Translations under genes and position numbers: made by a program | Notes under the pieces: model-generated | The model's database searches: none | What the model saw: only the letters and a program-made list of their open reading frames with translations | Told to the model about the DNA's origin: nothing | DNA from: Rhizobium sp. CF080 | Lineage (GTDB): Bacteria > Pseudomonadota > Alphaproteobacteria > Rhizobiales > Rhizobiaceae | DNA: 64,000 nt | Direction of reading: 5' to 3' | Assembly (NCBI RefSeq): GCF_000282095.2 | Contig: NZ_AKKC02000005.1 | Location: 1 to 64,000 of the forward strand | In this document: one piece after another, positions 50,245 to 58,912 of the stretch | Layout: each line of letters starts with the position of its first letter | How positions within the stretch are numbered: the stretch's first letter is position 1

Positions 50245-52218
50245 ATGCCAATTACGGAGGCGAAACTGAAAAATGATCTCGGCGGCCCCCGCCGCGTCTA
50301 TTCGATATCGCCGTCCTCTCCGTCACGCATGCCTGCGTTTGCGAGTGTACTCGCAGTCATTGCCATTCTCTACTTTGCAAAGGAAGTGCTTCTTCCTCTA
50401 GCAATCGCGGTCCTGTTGACGTTCGCATTGGCTCCGATATCCTCTCGTCTGCGAAAGCTTGGTCTGCCCCGGATCCTGGCGGTAATAATCACTGTCGTGC
50501 TCGCTTTCCTCGTCCTCATCCTGTTCGGGCTAATCGTGGCTGGGCACGTTGCCGAGGTCGCCCAAAACCTCCCGGCCTACCAGGACAACATTATAGCAAA
50601 GATCCGGGCCCTCCAGGAAACAGGAACTGATAGTGGTATTGTTCGACGGCTGACCTCAGTTGTTGAGAGCGTCGGCCGTGAACTCAACCGCGCCGAGCAG
50701 CGGTCGTCAGGTGGCGGATTTGCGCCGCGTGAACCTCTGCTCGTCGAGATATTCGCGCCTAGCCGTCCGATCGAAACGCTTACGAGCCTGATAGGTCCCT
50801 TGCTCGGTCCGATCGCCTCATTGGGCTTGATCGTCGTGGTCGTCATATTCATGCTTTTAGAGCGAGAGGAACTTCGCGACCGCTTTATCAGGCTCGTTGG
50901 CTATGGAGATCTGCATCGCACAACAGAAGCCCTCCAGGAAGCGGGCAGCCGCGTCGCGCGGTATCTTCTGATGCAGCTGGTTGTGAACTGCGCCTACGGC
51001 GTTCCCTTGGCGCTCGGTCTGTGGGCGGTGGGCATTCCCAATGCAGCGCTCTGGGGGATGCTCGCCATCGTCCTTCGATTCGTCCCCTATATCGGGCCTG
51101 TAATAGCCACGGTCCTGCCGCTGTTCCTGGCATTCGCAGTCGACCCGGGTTGGAGCCTCGTTCTCTGGGTTGGGGCCATCTTTCTCGTGCTGGAACTGAC
51201 AAGCAACAACATCGTGGAACCGTGGCTCTATGGTTCTCGTACAGGGCTGTCTCCGCTGGCGATCATTGTTGCGGCTATTTTTTGGGCATGGCTCTGGGGA
51301 CCGGTCGGTCTGATTTTGTCGACGCCGCTAACCGTCTGTCTTGCAGTTTTGGGCCGGTATGTCCCGCAGTTCGAGTTCCTGGAGGTCCTTTTTGGCAGCG
51401 ACCCGGTGCTCGATCCCAAGGAGCGGCTCTACCAAAGGCTTCTTGCTGGGGATCCTGATGAGGCGACCGATTCCGCTGAGGAAATCCTTGAAGAGGATTA
51501 TTTGGCGGACTACTACGGCAAGGTTGCCATTCCGGCCCTTCTGCTCGCTGAAAAGGACCGGCGTCGGGGTGTCTTGACGGCAGAGCAGATGGAACGCGTG
51601 TTCGAAACAGCCATCGTTCTGGTCTCAAACCTGGCGGAAATTGCGCAGGAGGAAGAGCTGGAAGAAGAAGGGCAGGAAGATAAAGACGCGGCCATCGGAC
51701 GGCCCATCACGCCATCCAACAAAGGCAATGAGGACGAAGAGGAACTTCCGGACGGAAGTGACAAGACCGTCTTCTGCGTCGGAGGCAGAGGGCCGCTCGA
51801 CGACGCGTCAGCTGCGATGCTTGCCCAGGTCCTCCAGGTGCAAGGAGCCGAGGTGGTGGCAGCAAGGCACTCCGATATCGCCAGTCGCCGCACCATGAAT
51901 CTCGTTCCGAAACAAACAAACTCCATCGTCGTGTGCTTCCTCAACGGAGAGTCGACCAGGCATGCGAGCATTCTCGTGCGCCGGTTCAAGCGTCTGTATC
52001 CCGCCATGCGCGTCGGCGCGGTCCTGTGGGCCACAAGCGAGGAGGACAGGCAATTGTCCGCGCTCGAGGAGGTCGACTTCATTGCCTCGACGTTGACCTT
52101 GGCCGCGCGCGAAGCGCTCTCCGATGCACTGCCGTCGTTGGTGGCGCCCCCGCGCAAGATCCGCGTCAGGCGCCCTCTGAACAAAACAGGCGCTGCCGCG
52201 GCGCAACCTGGAAAATAA
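50245..52218 (+). CDS. AI-2E family permease with long soluble C-terminal domain
   Basis: 657 residues. The N-terminal about 370 residues are an AI-2E/PerM (TqsA) permease: paired TM helices at the start (MPAFASVLAVIAILYFAKEV, LLPLAIAVLLTFALAPI), the long amphipathic loop, and the C-terminal LRFVPYIGPVIATVLPLFLA and NNIVEPWLYGSRTGLSPLAI signatures. Residues about 375-657 are a cytoplasmic extension with acidic helices (EEELEEEGQEDKDAA) and a Rossmann-like end (KTVFCVGGRGPLDDASAAML; SIVVCFLNGESTRHASILV). The extension, larger than the usual 350-residue family length, may be regulatory. ATG 50245 follows weak AGATGCC; upstream codons are not family-like. Confidence 0.88.
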   Translation: MPITEAKLKNDLGGPRRVYSISPSSPSRMPAFASVLAVIAILYFAKEVLLPLAIAVLLTFALAPISSRLRKLGLPRILAVIITVVLAFLVLILFGLIVAGHVAEVAQNLPAYQDNIIAKIRALQETGTDSGIVRRLTSVVESVGRELNRAEQRSSGGGFAPREPLLVEIFAPSRPIETLTSLIGPLLGPIASLGLIVVVVIFMLLEREELRDRFIRLVGYGDLHRTTEALQEAGSRVARYLLMQLVVNCAYGVPLALGLWAVGIPNAALWGMLAIVLRFVPYIGPVIATVLPLFLAFAVDPGWSLVLWVGAIFLVLELTSNNIVEPWLYGSRTGLSPLAIIVAAIFWAWLWGPVGLILSTPLTVCLAVLGRYVPQFEFLEVLFGSDPVLDPKERLYQRLLAGDPDEATDSAEEILEEDYLADYYGKVAIPALLLAEKDRRRGVLTAEQMERVFETAIVLVSNLAEIAQEEELEEEGQEDKDAAIGRPITPSNKGNEDEEELPDGSDKTVFCVGGRGPLDDASAAMLAQVLQVQGAEVVAARHSDIASRRTMNLVPKQTNSIVVCFLNGESTRHASILVRRFKRLYPAMRVGAVLWATSEEDRQLSALEEVDFIASTLTLAAREALSDALPSLVAPPRKIRVRRPLNKTGAAAAQPGK

Positions 52219-52395
52219 GGTCGCCCAGGAATTCTGGCCTCACGATCCTTACGATACGAGGCACGCCACGCGCTGTCAGTTCTGGACGCGCTGCCTATAA
52301 CAGAGGCAAAGCTGGAATGCGGAGGCTTCCCAACGGGTGGGAACTTGTCCGTGCCTTGGGAGTTTCGCACGAACCTCTCACGCGATAGGCTTTCA

Positions 52396-53262
52396 ATGAC
52401 CGTCCGCTATACCCTAGGCTGCGACTTGTCGTACGACGTAAAGTCGCTTACGGTCTTCATCTTCAACCTAGAGATCGCAAAGCTAATGCGCCACCACGAT
52501 CTGGTCGAACGGCTGACTATCACGCCTGGCCACGAACGGCGCACCCATGTCGTTCCCGACATCCACAACCGGTATTTCAGCATCGACGCGCAGCCCGGTC
52601 CGTTGAACGTCCGATATGAGGCCGACGTCACGCTCGACGTCTTCCGTGCCGATCCGAACACGATCGACGAGGTTCCGTTGAACGCCATCCCGCTCGACAT
52701 CATGCCGTTCCTGCTGCCATCGCGCTTCGTGCCGTCTGACCGCCTCTCTGCGTTCGCGGAAAAGGAGTTCGGCGCCTTGCCGAAAGGTCATCGCAGGGTC
52801 ACGGCGATCTGTGACTGGATCTACGATAACATCGACTACCAGCGAGGCTCTTCGAACGAGCAAACGACTGCCACTGAAAGCCTCATCAAACGTGCGGGCG
52901 TTTGCCGCGACTTCTCGCATATCGGCATCGCCTTCTGCCGTGCGCTCAACATTCCCGCGCGCTTTGTCTCTTGTTACGCCTACGGCCTCGAGCCACGGGA
53001 TTTCCACGCGGTCTTCGAGGCATATCTCGAAGGACGATGGTGGCTGTTCGATGCCACACGGCAGGCCAATCTCGACGGCCTCGTACGCATCGGCGTAGGA
53101 CGTGATGCAGCGGAGATCGCTTTTGCATCTCCGTTCGGCGAGATGGAGGCCGGTCCGGTACTCATCACCATCGAACATGCTGACGGATCTCCGGAACTTC
53201 CAGGACGGACGACGGACGCCATATCGACCGAGGAACCGGCTCCGAACGCGGGAGCGAACTGA
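52396..53262 (+). CDS. Transglutaminase-like cysteine protease family protein
   Basis: 288 residues. The N-terminal beta domain (about 1-110) has YTLGCDLSYDVKSLTVFIFN and FSIDAQPGPLNVRYEADVTL. The transglutaminase core carries the triad Cys (RAGVCRDFSHIGIAFCRALN), His (EPRDFHAVFEAYLEGRWWLF) and Asp (WWLFDATR). Proteins of this class are peptidases or amidases acting on cytoplasmic or peptide substrates. Start ATG 52396 is preferred to 52345 because the TVRYTLGCDL strand is the family start. It lies 177 bases after the permease on the same strand. Confidence 0.92.
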   Translation: MTVRYTLGCDLSYDVKSLTVFIFNLEIAKLMRHHDLVERLTITPGHERRTHVVPDIHNRYFSIDAQPGPLNVRYEADVTLDVFRADPNTIDEVPLNAIPLDIMPFLLPSRFVPSDRLSAFAEKEFGALPKGHRRVTAICDWIYDNIDYQRGSSNEQTTATESLIKRAGVCRDFSHIGIAFCRALNIPARFVSCYAYGLEPRDFHAVFEAYLEGRWWLFDATRQANLDGLVRIGVGRDAAEIAFASPFGEMEAGPVLITIEHADGSPELPGRTTDAISTEEPAPNAGAN

Positions 53263-53287
53263 TGCAAACCCCGACTTCTTAATTTGA

Positions 53288-53440
53288 AGACCTTGTCAGG
53301 CTCGCCCGGTTATTGTCACCGAGAACGGCGTGGTTGATGAGAAGGCCTTCCATCTACAAGAGCACGCCGAGGCTTGGGCAAGCGGTCAGGGCATAAGGCT
53401 TGGTTTACCGCCGACCAGCCGAGAGCGGGCCCCAACTGAT
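53288..53440 (+). pseudogene. Fragment of the VIVTENG small-protein family
   Basis: Without a start codon, the frame gives ARPVIVTENGVVDEKAFHLQ then EHAEAWASGQGIRLGLPP. It parallels the intact small gene at 56167 (VVVTEDGSVNRNDFDLNEHA, GSYASGQRVKLG). The N-terminal basic arm is missing. Confidence 0.5.
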
Positions 53441-53645
53441 CATGCCGCTCAAAGGAGCTTGTACCGGATTGGTCATCAGTCCGAGTGTTGGCGCGGTATA
53501 CCCGTGCTATTTGAGCGAAGGGGTATCGATCGGTTGGAAACTGTGGAAATCCCGGCAGTTCAGCACAATTCATCCCAGTGCCTCAATGACAACAGCGCAA
53601 TCGGCTGTCACGGATTTCAGCATCAATAATGATGCGGAGAATGAC

Positions 53646-53924
53646 ATGACGACCACAAATGAAATCGCCGACAAGATCGCAACCGATCATAACCTGACCA
53701 AGGCGCAGGGCAAGGCAATCGTCGAAGCAGTGATCGCCTCCATCACCGAGGCGGCGATTGCCGGCAACGAAACGTCCCTGCCCGGCTTTGGAAAATTTAA
53801 AGTCAAGGACACTCCTGAGCGGGAAGCGCGCAACCCCTCAACCGGCGCAACCATCAAGGTCGCCGCCGCCAAGAAGCTGGCGTTCGCGCCGGCCAAGGCG
53901 CTGAAGGATGCGCTGAACAAGTGA
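53646..53924 (+). CDS. hupB: HU-family DNA-binding protein
   Basis: 92 residues. N-terminal helices (NEIADKIATDHNLTKAQGKA, IVEAVIASITEAAIAG), then the beta arm SLPGFGKFKVKDTPEREARN with the HU tip PSTGATIKVAA and the final helix KKLAFAPAKALKDALN. It bends and constrains DNA as a dimer. The GNExSLPGFGKF pattern and ARNPxTG tip are complete. GGAGAATGAC precedes ATG 53646, deciding that start over a longer in-frame extension. Confidence 0.96.
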   Translation: MTTTNEIADKIATDHNLTKAQGKAIVEAVIASITEAAIAGNETSLPGFGKFKVKDTPEREARNPSTGATIKVAAAKKLAFAPAKALKDALNK

Positions 53925-53967
53925 CGTGGTACGAGCTCCACCGGATCGGGGGGCTCGTGTCTGGCCT

Positions 53968-54260
53968 TTAGCGGCGGGGATTGCCCGACCAGATGAGTTG
54001 CAAGCCTTCCTGGCCCTGGACTTCGCTCAGCGTGGCGTAGATCGGGGCCGGGAAGCTCCGATCGTTGAGCTTGACCGAGATGTAGTCGCGCTCGGTTTCG
54101 CCGGCCTGTTTCTGCCACCCGCCCCGAACTCGACATTGCCGGCCAGAATCCGGAAGTCGGGAGCCGCACCCGCAGGGCCGCAACGAAGTGGAGGACGGCC
54201 AAGCGCCGAGGTTTCTTGGTTCCGCGAGGAATGACTGCGATCCGGGGTCCCCGCGTGACC
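53968..54260 (-). pseudogene. Frameshifted DUF736 gene
   Basis: One frame gives [16 protein letters not shown]; the other, from about 54135, gives [20 protein letters not shown] then [26 protein letters not shown] to the stop at 53968. Together they form the C-terminal two-thirds of DUF736, found on conjugative plasmids and ICEs of Rhizobiales. The N-terminal strand is degraded and one frameshift remains. It strengthens the mobile-element history also suggested by ardC. Confidence 0.6.
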
Positions 54261-54640
54261 TGTCATGGGTGGGTGGTCGCCGATAGGGGAAGAAAACGAG
54301 CCGGCCGCTACGGGAGGACGAATGAGCCGAGCAACGTGAGGCGTTCTCCGGTCAGACATGCCCTATCGAGACCGCGGTCGGCGTACCTTGCGCAGATTGA
54401 AGGATGGAGAATTCGGGCCCAGAAGCGCCAGCATTGAAGCTGCAAGTCTCGCGCCATCTCCCCATCCCATGAGACAGGCGTCTCGGCGATCGTGCAACAC
54501 TGGGGCCTACTGCACTTTGAGTCGGTTCGCGCCAGATCGTGATCCTACGTTCGACCATCGTTCGCAGTTAAATCAGGGATTGCGCCAGCGCGACAACCGC
54601 GGCCAGGCTGGCAGTTTCAGTCCGTTAAGGGGAGAGGCCG
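54261..54640. other. No gene seen
   Basis: High-GC, no coherent frame, no promoter I can support. Confidence 0.45.
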
Positions 54641-54836
54641 CTAGCCCAAGGCAACCTCTTTTGGTCGCTCAACTGGAGGGAGTGGCGTCGTTGGTGACGG
54701 GGTCGCTGGCGGCGGTGTACCCGTTGCAGCGGGCGGTGCGGCCGTGTTGGCGGGACCGCAGGGTTGATCAGGACCCGACCGGAACATCATCACGGCAATG
54801 ATGACCACGATGACGGCGACGGATGGCGATTATCAT
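54641..54836 (-). pseudogene. Small Pro-rich membrane protein with broken start
   Basis: ATG 54836 gives MIIAI and then, in that frame, a basic incoherent run. The neighbouring frame reads VAVIVVIIAVMMFRSGPDQP, then PANTAAPPAATGTPPPATPS, TTPLPPVERPKEVALG to the stop at 54641. Joined, they would be one TM helix plus a Pro/Thr-rich tail. Translation from an internal GTG is possible. Confidence 0.4.
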
Positions 54837-54950
54837 GTTTCGGTTCGTGAATATTCCTCCGTGAGCCCTGCGTTGGCGCCCGGCGAGGTAGGCCGGACGA
54901 TCCGTTTGTCCACCCCAGTGGCAATGCCTAGGCTTCCCTGAGACCTGGCC

Positions 54951-55142
54951 TTATTCACGCCAAGACAGGCGCCGCGCCCGAAAGACAGCCTTGAGTTGCT
55001 CTTCTATGTCTTCGACTCGTCTGTGCCGAAACCTCTGGCCCAGAGCCGCTGCCAATGCGTGAATGTCCATCTCTCTGGTATTCGCTACTGCTTTATCGGC
55101 CTGCCCCGTGATCTCTGCGAACAGCTCATCGTCGTCCTTCAT
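54951..55142 (-). CDS. Small helical protein
   Basis: 63 residues from ATG 55142: KDDDELFAEITGQADKAVAN, TREMDIHALAAALGQRFRHR, RVEDIEEQLKAVFRARRLSW. A coherent helical fold common in hypothetical proteins of Rhizobiales. Function unknown. Confidence 0.6.
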   Translation of the reverse strand: MKDDDELFAEITGQADKAVANTREMDIHALAAALGQRFRHRRVEDIEEQLKAVFRARRLSWRE

Positions 55143-55545
55143 CTTTCCATAGCCTCCCAAACTGACCGCAGGCTGTGACGTTTCCGGTTGTAAATCAAGG
55201 GGCAAAAAAGAAGTGACCTCAGCAAATTAGGTGACCCTCGTCACCTTCTTCGGCGACGCTTCATCCATAGTAAAACCACGGATGGCATGCGGTGCCGTCT
55301 GACCTTGGCTGCGTTACGCGTTCCTGTTCCTCCCTATTGGTATTGCCTTCGGCTCCGTTGTGGTGACGTCGGTCCGCAGCGAGGCGCTTCTCGCGACATG
55401 CCTAACCGCGCGCTCGAAGGCTGGCTTTCAACAGAGCGGGCTACCCCTCGGTAGGGCCTCGCGAGCTGTCTCTTGAAACCTAGGGAATGAGTCTTTTTGG
55501 GTAGTTTGCCATCCACCCATTACTTCAGCGAATGGTTGAATATAG
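55143..55545. other. No gene seen
   Basis: Short frames only. No supported hairpin or promoter. Confidence 0.45.
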
Positions 55546-55752
55546 TCAGAGCTTCGTAAGGCTGATGCGGAAGGGTGGATCGGTATAACACCCTCCTTGT
55601 AGAATGGCGTGCGCTATCACGATCTTAGGACGTTTCGCACTGTAGCAGCCCGAGATAGCGGTCACCAGATCGGATTCGTTGATTCGGATTCTGTCCAGCA
55701 CCTTCTGGCCTGCGACCTCGATATACGCCTTGTATTCTTGGTTCTCTTTCAA
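55546..55752 (-). CDS. Small hypothetical protein
   Basis: 68 residues: MKENQEYKAYIEVAGQKVLD, RIRINESDLVTAISGCYSAK, RPKIVIAHAILQGGCYTDPP. Two cysteines and an alternating strand pattern suggest a small beta domain. Unrecognised. The upstream reading frame on the same strand is open for another 20 codons without family features. Confidence 0.45.
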   Translation of the reverse strand: MKENQEYKAYIEVAGQKVLDRIRINESDLVTAISGCYSAKRPKIVIAHAILQGGCYTDPPFRISLTKL

Positions 55753-56019
55753 TGCTTAGTGAGCCCGTTTGGAGAATTGCGAGGGTTGTTTTCATATCTT
55801 CCTTCTCCATAACCAAGTGAGCGATGGACGGTTCCCGAAGGGTTCCGCAGCTTCAGCCTTGGGCCACCCAGAGGGTGCTGTGCTACGAGGTCCAGGAAGT
55901 GGGGTAAAGACACCTACCTTGCCTCCCCGCGCCAATCTGCGGCGTCTGGTTTGCGGCAATCGGGACGGCAACAAATGGAGGGTTGATCAGTTGCCTCCAT
56001 CAGGAGTGGGAAAGAAAAA
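55753..56019. other. No gene seen
   Basis: Only a short leader-like stretch before the sRNA terminator. Confidence 0.4.
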
Positions 56020-56130
56020 GGCCCAGTCGCGAGCACGACTGGGCCAAGGGCATGTCTAAACGACAGCAGCATACGAGGGGAGGAGATTGCTGCTAGGCGG
56101 CATATTAGCGACTCATAGTTAACTGAATGC
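56020..56130 (-). ncRNA. Candidate trans-acting sRNA with anti-Shine-Dalgarno loop
   Basis: On the minus strand, a 7-bp stem AGCAGCA/TGCTGCT (56094-56088 with 56071-56065) presents a 16-base loop that contains CTCCTCCCC, complementary to ribosome binding sites. About 20 bases later comes a perfect terminator, GGCCCAGTCG-N6-CGACTGGGCC (56045-56020), followed by TTTTTCTTTC. No open frame accounts for it. Loops bearing CUCCUCCC are the hallmark of the rhizobial alpha-r14 (NfeR1-like) sRNA family. The 5' end at about 56130 is a guess. Confidence 0.5.
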
Positions 56131-56166
56131 TAATGGATTGACAGAAGAGGTATCGCTGGACGCAAC

Positions 56167-56325
56167 ATGCCCCGACGACGCCGATCACAGCGGCAACGTG
56201 CCCGAGGTCGGTTTGAGGTAGTTGTTACCGAGGACGGCTCGGTAAATCGGAACGACTTTGATTTAAATGAGCATGCTGGGTCATATGCGAGTGGACAGCG
56301 CGTAAAGCTCGGCTGCCAGCGGTAG
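56167..56325 (+). CDS. Small basic protein of the VIVTENG family
   Basis: 52 residues: MPRRRRSQRQRARGRFEVVV, TEDGSVNRNDFDLNEHAGSY, ASGQRVKLGCQR. An Arg-rich arm precedes a compact alpha/beta module. It is the only copy here with a start codon and uninterrupted frame; fragments of the same module lie at 53288 and 58650. Function unknown; the arm suggests nucleic-acid contact. Confidence 0.5.
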   Translation: MPRRRRSQRQRARGRFEVVVTEDGSVNRNDFDLNEHAGSYASGQRVKLGCQR

Positions 56326-56489
56326 CCAGGTCCAAAAAATCGCCCGAGCTGCAAGTCTAGCCACCGTGTTTTTGACAAGCGCCAAACGTATCTGACAGAT
56401 GTCTTAGGCAGGGCTAATGCAGATCAATTAAGGGGTTGATCGCCAACGTTGTTACTGGCCCGATGCGCTTAAGGGCATAAGGGCACCCT

Positions 56490-56989
56490 GCAGGCTAAAG
56501 AAGCGCAGAACAAGGTTGCCCATCCCATTCAACACCAAGATCGCAGGCTTGAAAACGAACAGAAAGAAACCGCGAGGGACGTCCCCTCGCTCCGCTGAAG
56601 GGCCAACGATTTCGGGGCAAGCTATCCGAGAACGATGTGGAGCGCGGTGATGATGATGAAAGCAAATACGACTGCGATGGCATGCGAGCCGCCTGAAGCC
56701 CAATTGCCCGGAAGCCGTCCAACCACGGCTCGATCAGGTGAGAGAGCGCGGGTTCCCCGACCCAGCCCAAGGCCAGGGACGAGATGGTAATTCCAAGCTG
56801 CGTCGCAGCCAGGTTGGAGTCCAGATGCTCGACCGCACGCTGGAGAACCTTCGCATTGGCGCGACCTTCGGCGACCAGCTCCGCGACCCTGCTGCGTAGC
56901 ACCGACACAAGAGCAAATTCTGCCGCGACGAAAAAACCGTTCGCCCCGACCCGCAAGATAACAGCTAAAATTCCGATATAGTCCGCCAT
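56490..56989 (-). pseudogene. Hemolysin/CorC-type (DUF21) transporter remnant
   Basis: From ATG 56989: MADYIGILAVILRVGANGFF, VAAEFALVSVLRSRVAELVA, HLDSNLAATQLGITISSLAL, GWVGEPALSHLIEPWL is the DUF21 membrane domain of CNNM/CorB-like proteins. The frame shifts near 56700, and other frames give VFKPAILVLNGMGNLVLRFF, the third helix. Neither CBS nor CorC_HlyC domain follows. The gene is disrupted and 3'-truncated. Confidence 0.7.
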
Positions 56990-57105
56990 GCGGCTGTACC
57001 CTCGCGGACGTTTGCTATCGATAGAGCGTCGTTTACCATGCTCACCAGGGAGCGATAGCGACGGCGGTCTTGGCAAACTTCCATCAGAAGTTCTGATGCA
57101 GGGGC

Positions 57106-57130
57106 GGAACGATGAAGTCCGGATTTGGTT
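57106..57130 (+). promoter_or_regulatory. Candidate EcfG-type promoter
   Basis: GGAAC (57106-57110), 16 bases, GGTT (57127-57130), 34 bases before ATG 57165. Confidence 0.45.
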
Positions 57131-57164
57131 TAATCCACATTCTTGACGCTAACGGGAGGCCACT

Positions 57165-57392
57165 ATGTGGGCAATCCTGATCGGTGCCGCTCTCATAATC
57201 GGCGGACTTCTTATTCTATTTTCGTCGGCACTTGGTCGAAGAGCGAGTGATCCGCATCAAATGCCGCAAGGCGGCAACACGCTAGAGCCACGGCGCCAGG
57301 GCCTCAGGTACCTCGGAATATCCAAAACCTGGCCAGGCCTAGCCATTATCGCGGTCGGCGCATTTTTATTGGTGGTCGGTGGGTATTCATGA
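57165..57392 (+). CDS. Small two-helix membrane protein
   Basis: 75 residues. TM1 (MWAILIGAALIIGGLLILFS, about 1-20), a polar loop with GRRASDPHQMPQGGN, TM2 (WPGLAIIAVGAFLLVVGGYS, about 56-75). GGGAGGCC is 4-11 bases before ATG. Unrecognised; probably a stress-induced envelope peptide. Confidence 0.65.
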   Translation: MWAILIGAALIIGGLLILFSSALGRRASDPHQMPQGGNTLEPRRQGLRYLGISKTWPGLAIIAVGAFLLVVGGYS

Positions 57393-57559
57393 CGTCCGAC
57401 AGCGATCGGCCGTTCCAAAACGTTCAAATAGCTTCAGCCAACGCCTCATCATCTCTTGCAGGAGATGCGTCAAGCTTTCGACATTCGTGCCGGCGGCAAC
57501 TGTGTTCCTCGAATTGGGTGGAGTCCGGATGGCTCTTCCCGAACTGGCGTGACGATTTC

Positions 57560-57800
57560 AGATAAAGCGCAAGCGGACCATTTGGCGCAGCAGCCGGACA
57601 TGTGCCAGTCATGGCAGCCGCGGGAAATGATGCGGACCCGGTTGGATTTGATATGCACAGCAACCGGTACCTCCCATTTGGTCTCATAGGATCAGTCGCC
57701 CCCTGAGCAGGCTTGTTCTTCAATAACCCTAGGCACGGCTCGATGCGATCAAGCATGGGATCGAGCGAAAGCTGCGCTGCTCTGGATCTCTCCTTCGAAC
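57560..57800 (-). pseudogene. ligD: LigD ligase remnant
   Basis: One frame gives LSLDPMLDRIEPCLGLLKNK; the other gives VHIKSNRVRIISRGCHDW. Both align with ligD at 37272-38303 (LPFDPMPDRIEPCLALLKTA; IHIEPKGVRIITRGGHDW). The segment between, which would carry the catalytic Lys, is deleted or shifted. A second ligD once existed here. Confidence 0.7.
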
Positions 57801-58047
57801 GGGCCGGCTCTACAGCGGAGCAGTCTCCAAATGAGCAACGGTCTCGAGGGCCTACGCGGGCGTTTGGTCATGCTGGACGTACATCAGCAGATCCTTAAAA
57901 CGATTCCCTGTTGACTCATCCCCGAACGAGAACATAATTAGAACATCGGAGCCGCCATGACGGGCGGCTATCCACATATTATCCACGGCTTATGAACACG
58001 CCTCGGCGTAAAGGAGAAGTCATGTTCAACGATCATGGGGCCAATTT

Positions 58048-58281
58048 ATGATCCGGTTCTCATCCGCTGAGACCAAAGCTTCAGAGCGTGCTAAGCTGCC
58101 GGCTTTGCCAATTCAGCCCGCTGACGGCATCGCACCAGCGGCCCCCGCAGAGGTGGCCCCCCCGCTGGAGTTGATATCTACGGCCGAGCCGGTCGTGAAG
58201 GCAAAATCCGCAAAACCCCGTGCGGCCAAACGTAAAGCACCGCCGGCCGAGGGTGCACCTCAGCTCGAACTGGACGCTTAA
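58048..58281 (+). CDS. Small Ala/Pro/Lys-rich protein
   Basis: 77 residues: MIRFSSAETKASERAKLPAL, then PAAPAEVAPPLELISTAEPV, VKAKSAKPRAAKRKAPPAEG, APQLELDA. Low-complexity, basic in the middle, with two PxLEL motifs. It is likely disordered and DNA- or membrane-associated. It ends 10 bases before the next gene. Similar proteins occur in rhizobial genomes with no assigned role. Confidence 0.6.
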   Translation: MIRFSSAETKASERAKLPALPIQPADGIAPAAPAEVAPPLELISTAEPVVKAKSAKPRAAKRKAPPAEGAPQLELDA

Positions 58282-58291
58282 GGAGCAAGCA

Positions 58292-58642
58292 ATGCCCCAC
58301 GAGATTGACGACGGCATCCGCCAGCTGGCCGAACCGATATGCGCGAAGTGCGGCGGTGGCCTGGAATACGACGGGGGCAACCCTCGGCCCGAAGACATCG
58401 TTTCATGCGACAATCCGAAATGCGGGGCAGCCGCGACCTGGGCAGAAGTCGCAGCAGACTGCCAGGCTTGGTACGCCGAGTTTGAAGATTTCTCGATGCA
58501 GCAGATGGCCTTGGGTGAGCCGGTTGCTGGGGCGTTGGCCAGCTGGAAGCCGCGCGGCAAGTACCGCTTCACCATGAAAGTCGTCGGAGTCGGCAAGGAG
58601 GAAGATTTCGCGTCATGTGATCCAGTCCGGCTGAACTTCTGA
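58292..58642 (+). CDS. Zinc-ribbon-like hypothetical protein
   Basis: 116 residues from ATG 58292: DDGIRQLAEPICAKCGGGLE then EDIVSCDNPKCGAAATWAEV. CxxC plus CxxxxC form a zinc site near the N-terminus; a helical part (QAWYAEFEDFSMQQMALGEP) and C-terminal strand follow. AAGGAGC precedes the ATG 10 bases after the previous stop, so the two genes are co-transcribed. Unrecognised. Confidence 0.65.
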   Translation: MPHEIDDGIRQLAEPICAKCGGGLEYDGGNPRPEDIVSCDNPKCGAAATWAEVAADCQAWYAEFEDFSMQQMALGEPVAGALASWKPRGKYRFTMKVVGVGKEEDFASCDPVRLNF

Positions 58643-58649
58643 GCGACTA

Positions 58650-58707
58650 CGGTTATTGTCACCGAGAATGGCTTGGTTGATCGGGCTACGTCTGTCAGTT
58701 CAGGTTA
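58650..58707 (+). pseudogene. Second fragment of the VIVTENG family
   Basis: TVIVTENGLVDRATSVSSG then stop. The first about 25 bases are nearly the same as those at 53309 (GGTTATTGTCACCGAGAA). Confidence 0.4.
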
Positions 58708-58912
58708 GGACACTTTGTGTGAATGTTGAGCGCCGCGTGATAGCCCAACACAGAGAAGGATCGTACGACAAAATGGCAGCTTATCCAAAAGGTCTAGCGC
58801 CATCGTCAGCGTCGAACCCGCCCGCTTCCTTGGATGAGATGGCGTCTATTCACTTTGGAGCGCTGAGTGCTTAAGCCCATGCGCACAAAGTCCCTTGTCG
58901 AAAGAATAAATT

